This document shows positions 62,106 through 64,000 of a DNA stretch of 64,000 bases, piece after piece (within the stretch, counting starts at the first letter, position 1; each line of letters begins with the position of its first letter). Location: assembly GCA_004322425.1 (NCBI GenBank), contig SCVJ01000042.1:101551-165550 (forward strand), written 5' to 3'. The stretch comes from Chitinophagaceae bacterium (GTDB lineage Bacteria > Bacteroidota > Bacteroidia > Chitinophagales > Chitinophagaceae). A program made the translations under genes and the position numbers. The notes beneath the pieces are model-generated. The model searched no databases, was not told where the DNA came from, and saw only the letters and a program-made list of their open reading frames with translations.

Positions 62106-63470
62106 ATGACTAAACCATCACTTCCACAAGGTACTCGAGATTTTGGACCAGAAGTAGTTCGTAAAAGGAACTATATTTTTAGTTGTATAAAAAATGTATT
62201 TGAACTCTACGGATTTCAACCTTTGGAAACTCCTGCTTTTGAAAATCTAGATACATTAATGGGAAAATATGGAGCTGAAGGTGATAAGCTTATTTTCAAA
62301 ATTCTCAATAATGGGTTGGATAATGTAGAAAAGCAAGTACAAATAAAAGAAGACTTTGAAAAATTGTTACAAGGCAAAAGCTCAAAAGGATTAACCGAAC
62401 GAGCATTACGTTACGACCTTACAATTCCTTTTGCCCGTTATGTAGCAACTAATCATAGCCAAATGTTATTTCCTTTCAAACGCTATCAAATTCAACCAGT
62501 TTGGCGCGCCGATCGACCTCAGAAGGGAAGGTATCGGGAATTTTATCAGTGCGATGTAGATGTGGTGGGAAGTAATTCTTTGCTGAACGAAATTGAATTT
62601 TGTTGTATTTATCACGATGTTTTTTCTCAATTGGGAATTAAAGATTACACAGTAACAATTAATCATAGAAAAATATTAATTGCATTGGCAACCATTTGCG
62701 GAGATGCCGATAAGATGTCAAGTATTGCCAGCAGTATTGATAAGTTGGAAAAAATTGGTTTGGAAAAAGTAAAAGAAGAATTGCAAACAAAAGGGTTTAG
62801 CAAAAAGCAACTTGATTTAATTGAAAAGTATCTTTTAATTTCCGGGACCAACGAAGAAAAATTAATTTCATTAACTGAATTAATTGGGGAAACAGAAACG
62901 GGTAACAAAGGAATCGAAGAAATAAGAAAAGTAATTTCAGAAAAACCAAAGGAACAAAATATTCAATTGGATGTAACACTAGCTAGAGGATTGAATTATT
63001 ACACCGGAATTATTTTTGAAGCCAAAGCCCCCGAACAAGTTAAAATTGGCAGCATCAGCGGTGGCGGACGCTATGACGATCTTACTGGATTATTCGGTGT
63101 GCCCAATATTCCGGGAGTAGGCATTTCTTTTGGTGTTGATCGTATTTACGATGTGATGGAAGAATTGAATCTATTTCCAACAACAGTTCATTCTGGCACA
63201 CAAGTTTTGTTTTTCAATTTGGGTGAAAAAGAAAGTAGTTGTGCTTTTCAGCTCATGCAAGAATTACGGCACAAAAATATTAGCTGCGAACTTTTTCATG
63301 AATCCGTTAAGTTCGATAAGCAATTCAAATATGCTGAGAAGAAAAATATTCCTTACGTTGTTATTATTGGAAGTAAAGAATTAGAAGACAAAACTTGCAC
63401 TATCAAAAATTTACAAAAAGGTTCTCAGGAAAATTTATTGCAACACGAAATAGTGACCTATCCTTTTTAA
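62106..63470 (+). CDS. hisS: Histidine-tRNA ligase
   Basis: 454 residues. Class II aminoacyl-tRNA synthetase: motif 1 region PAFENLDTLMGKYG, motif 2 RADRPQKGRYREFYQCDVDVVG, histidine-binding LARGLNYYTGIIFE and GGGRYDDLTGLFG, motif 3 VPGVGISFGVDRIYDVME, and C-terminal anticodon-binding domain. Complete. It ends exactly where the convergent gene ends (no gap). Confidence 0.96.
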   Translation: MTKPSLPQGTRDFGPEVVRKRNYIFSCIKNVFELYGFQPLETPAFENLDTLMGKYGAEGDKLIFKILNNGLDNVEKQVQIKEDFEKLLQGKSSKGLTERALRYDLTIPFARYVATNHSQMLFPFKRYQIQPVWRADRPQKGRYREFYQCDVDVVGSNSLLNEIEFCCIYHDVFSQLGIKDYTVTINHRKILIALATICGDADKMSSIASSIDKLEKIGLEKVKEELQTKGFSKKQLDLIEKYLLISGTNEEKLISLTELIGETETGNKGIEEIRKVISEKPKEQNIQLDVTLARGLNYYTGIIFEAKAPEQVKIGSISGGGRYDDLTGLFGVPNIPGVGISFGVDRIYDVMEELNLFPTTVHSGTQVLFFNLGEKESSCAFQLMQELRHKNISCELFHESVKFDKQFKYAEKKNIPYVVIIGSKELEDKTCTIKNLQKGSQENLLQHEIVTYPF

Positions 63471-63860
63471 TTATCTTCTTTTAGTCATCAACTCCTTATT
63501 TAAGATACGAGTTGATGTCGATAATAATTTAGCAGGAGTTTCTTGTTTTTGACCGATTAGCACATATTCCATCGCCCGAATATGAACAGCAGTTACTATT
63601 CCTGAATCATTTCTTTTAAAAACGGCTGTTCCATAAAATTCAACAATCAAAAAAGAATCAACTCCCAATTTGGTAAGATTTGAAGCCCCCACTTGCGATT
63701 GCATTACTAAATTACTGTCTAAAACTACCACTTCAATTTCCGGTACAGGACTATCTTCTTGTGCAATTATATATTTTCCAGCATATTGTTGTAAACTGTC
63801 TTGTGCTTTCAAATTTTCAGTTAGTGCAAAAAAAGCAAGAAGTATTAATATCTTTTTCAT
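63471..63860 (-). CDS. Small exported protein of unknown function
   Basis: 129 residues. Sec signal peptide (MKKILILLAFFALTENLKAQ), then a beta-rich domain (QYAGKYIIAQ, VPEIEVVVLDSNLVMQSQ, FLIVEFYGTAVFKRNDSGIVTAVHI) that resembles the DUF3471-type C-terminal domain found on serine hydrolases: Y-x-G-x-Y start and F-x-R-x-x-x-G-x-V-x-x end. Family assignment tentative. Convergent and abutting hisS. Confidence 0.7.
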   Translation of the reverse strand: MKKILILLAFFALTENLKAQDSLQQYAGKYIIAQEDSPVPEIEVVVLDSNLVMQSQVGASNLTKLGVDSFLIVEFYGTAVFKRNDSGIVTAVHIRAMEYVLIGQKQETPAKLLSTSTRILNKELMTKRR

Positions 63861-63891
63861 TTGTGTAAAAAATTTAGTGACGCAATATAAA

Positions 63892-63920
63892 TAAAAAAAG
63901 GCTGCTCAAAAGAGCAGCCT
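63892..63920 (-). terminator. Rho-independent terminator of the gene at the right edge
   Basis: AGGCTGCTC (63899-63907) and GAGCAGCCT (63912-63920) form a perfect 9-bp stem with an AAAA loop. On the minus strand it is followed by a T-run (63898-63892), so it ends the minus-strand gene that enters from the right edge. Confidence 0.85.
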
Positions 63921-63939
63921 AGAATAAAATAGTTAGCTA

Positions 63940-64000
63940 TTAGTTTTGTGCAATACTCAAACCAACTTTTGCATAATTCACACTGGCTTTCAATCCTGCA
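63940..64000 (-). CDS. 3' end of a minus-strand gene entering from the right
   Basis: Only the last 19 codons are visible: AGLKASVNYAKVGLSIAQN then TAA. The alternating small/hydrophobic pattern and the strong terminator after it support a real gene, perhaps the last strand of an outer-membrane or exported beta protein, but nothing more can be said. Reading frame chosen because it is the only one of the three with a stop just before the terminator. Confidence 0.5.
   Translation of the reverse strand, partial: AGLKASVNYAKVGLSIAQN

Noticed and set aside
1..64000. Search for mobile elements, prophage, integrase, CRISPR, toxin-antitoxin, secondary-metabolite or defence genes.
   Set aside because: Nothing seen; all genes but a few small ones are recognisable as housekeeping or envelope families.

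Overview
This is an AT-rich chromosomal segment of a member of the Bacteroidota. It is most likely near the Chitinophagales (moderate confidence; made from gene content only). The evidence is an LpxC-FabZ fusion, a PorX response regulator, two kinds of type IX secretion (T9SS) C-terminal sorting domain, a DUF1800/DUF1501 pair, DUF3078, LytTR two-component genes, almost no Shine-Dalgarno sequences, and many copies of the Bacteroidota -7 promoter element TAnnTTTG. The content is overwhelmingly core housekeeping. I see no insertion sequence, prophage, integrase, CRISPR array, toxin-antitoxin pair or defence system.

Layout. 1-5.6 kb: lipid A genes (lpxC-fabZ, cut by the left edge, and lpxD), an HD phosphohydrolase, and divergently porX and a small conserved protein. 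5.6-9.8 kb: a PhnP-like metallo-hydrolase, an acyl-CoA dehydrogenase and a DPP IV-like secreted peptidase. 9.9-16.2 kb: MsbA-like exporter, rbfA, an FtsX/LolE-type permease, a lone N-terminal transketolase half, a MraY/WecA-family protein with a degenerate active site, and frr. 16.2-20.4 kb: DMT transporter, DUF3078 protein, scpA, an OsmC protein and a YwaF-type membrane protein. 20.4-25.1 kb: dxs, a LytS/LytTR pair and pcrB. 25.7-34.6 kb: B12-dependent ribonucleotide reductase, then a small protein, clpX, two clpP genes, an inverted FkbM methyltransferase, tig and tRNA-Leu(UAG). 34.8-44.7 kb: rel/spoT, a large SprB-repeat adhesin, purA, an acidic disordered protein, tatA, rplS and rny. 44.9-52.4 kb: zapA, a coiled-coil protein, pheT, dnaB, rsmE, terC and pyrD. 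52.5-64 kb: thiolase, the DUF1800/DUF1501 pair, an M20 dipeptidase, a TPR protein, an orphan PstS-like lipoprotein, a small membrane protein, a low-molecular-weight phosphatase, hisS, a small secreted protein and the tail of another minus-strand gene.

How the genes connect. Envelope biogenesis is a recurring theme: lipid A synthesis, lipid A or lipid export, lipoprotein-release-type permease, TatA, PorX control of T9SS and two T9SS cargo proteins. Protein quality control (Tig, ClpP x2, ClpX) forms a second block. Promoters are easy to read: about 17 near-perfect -7 elements, plus a recurrent TAnnTTCG variant. Several lie only 4-10 nt from the start codon, implying leaderless or nearly leaderless mRNAs.

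No obviously new multi-gene system is present. The best leads are the MraY/WecA-like protein with several replaced catalytic motifs, the Tat-like leader plus T9SS domain on the DUF1501 protein, the cysteine cluster on the DUF3078 protein, the FkbM gene inserted in the tig-clp locus, and the orphan transketolase half.
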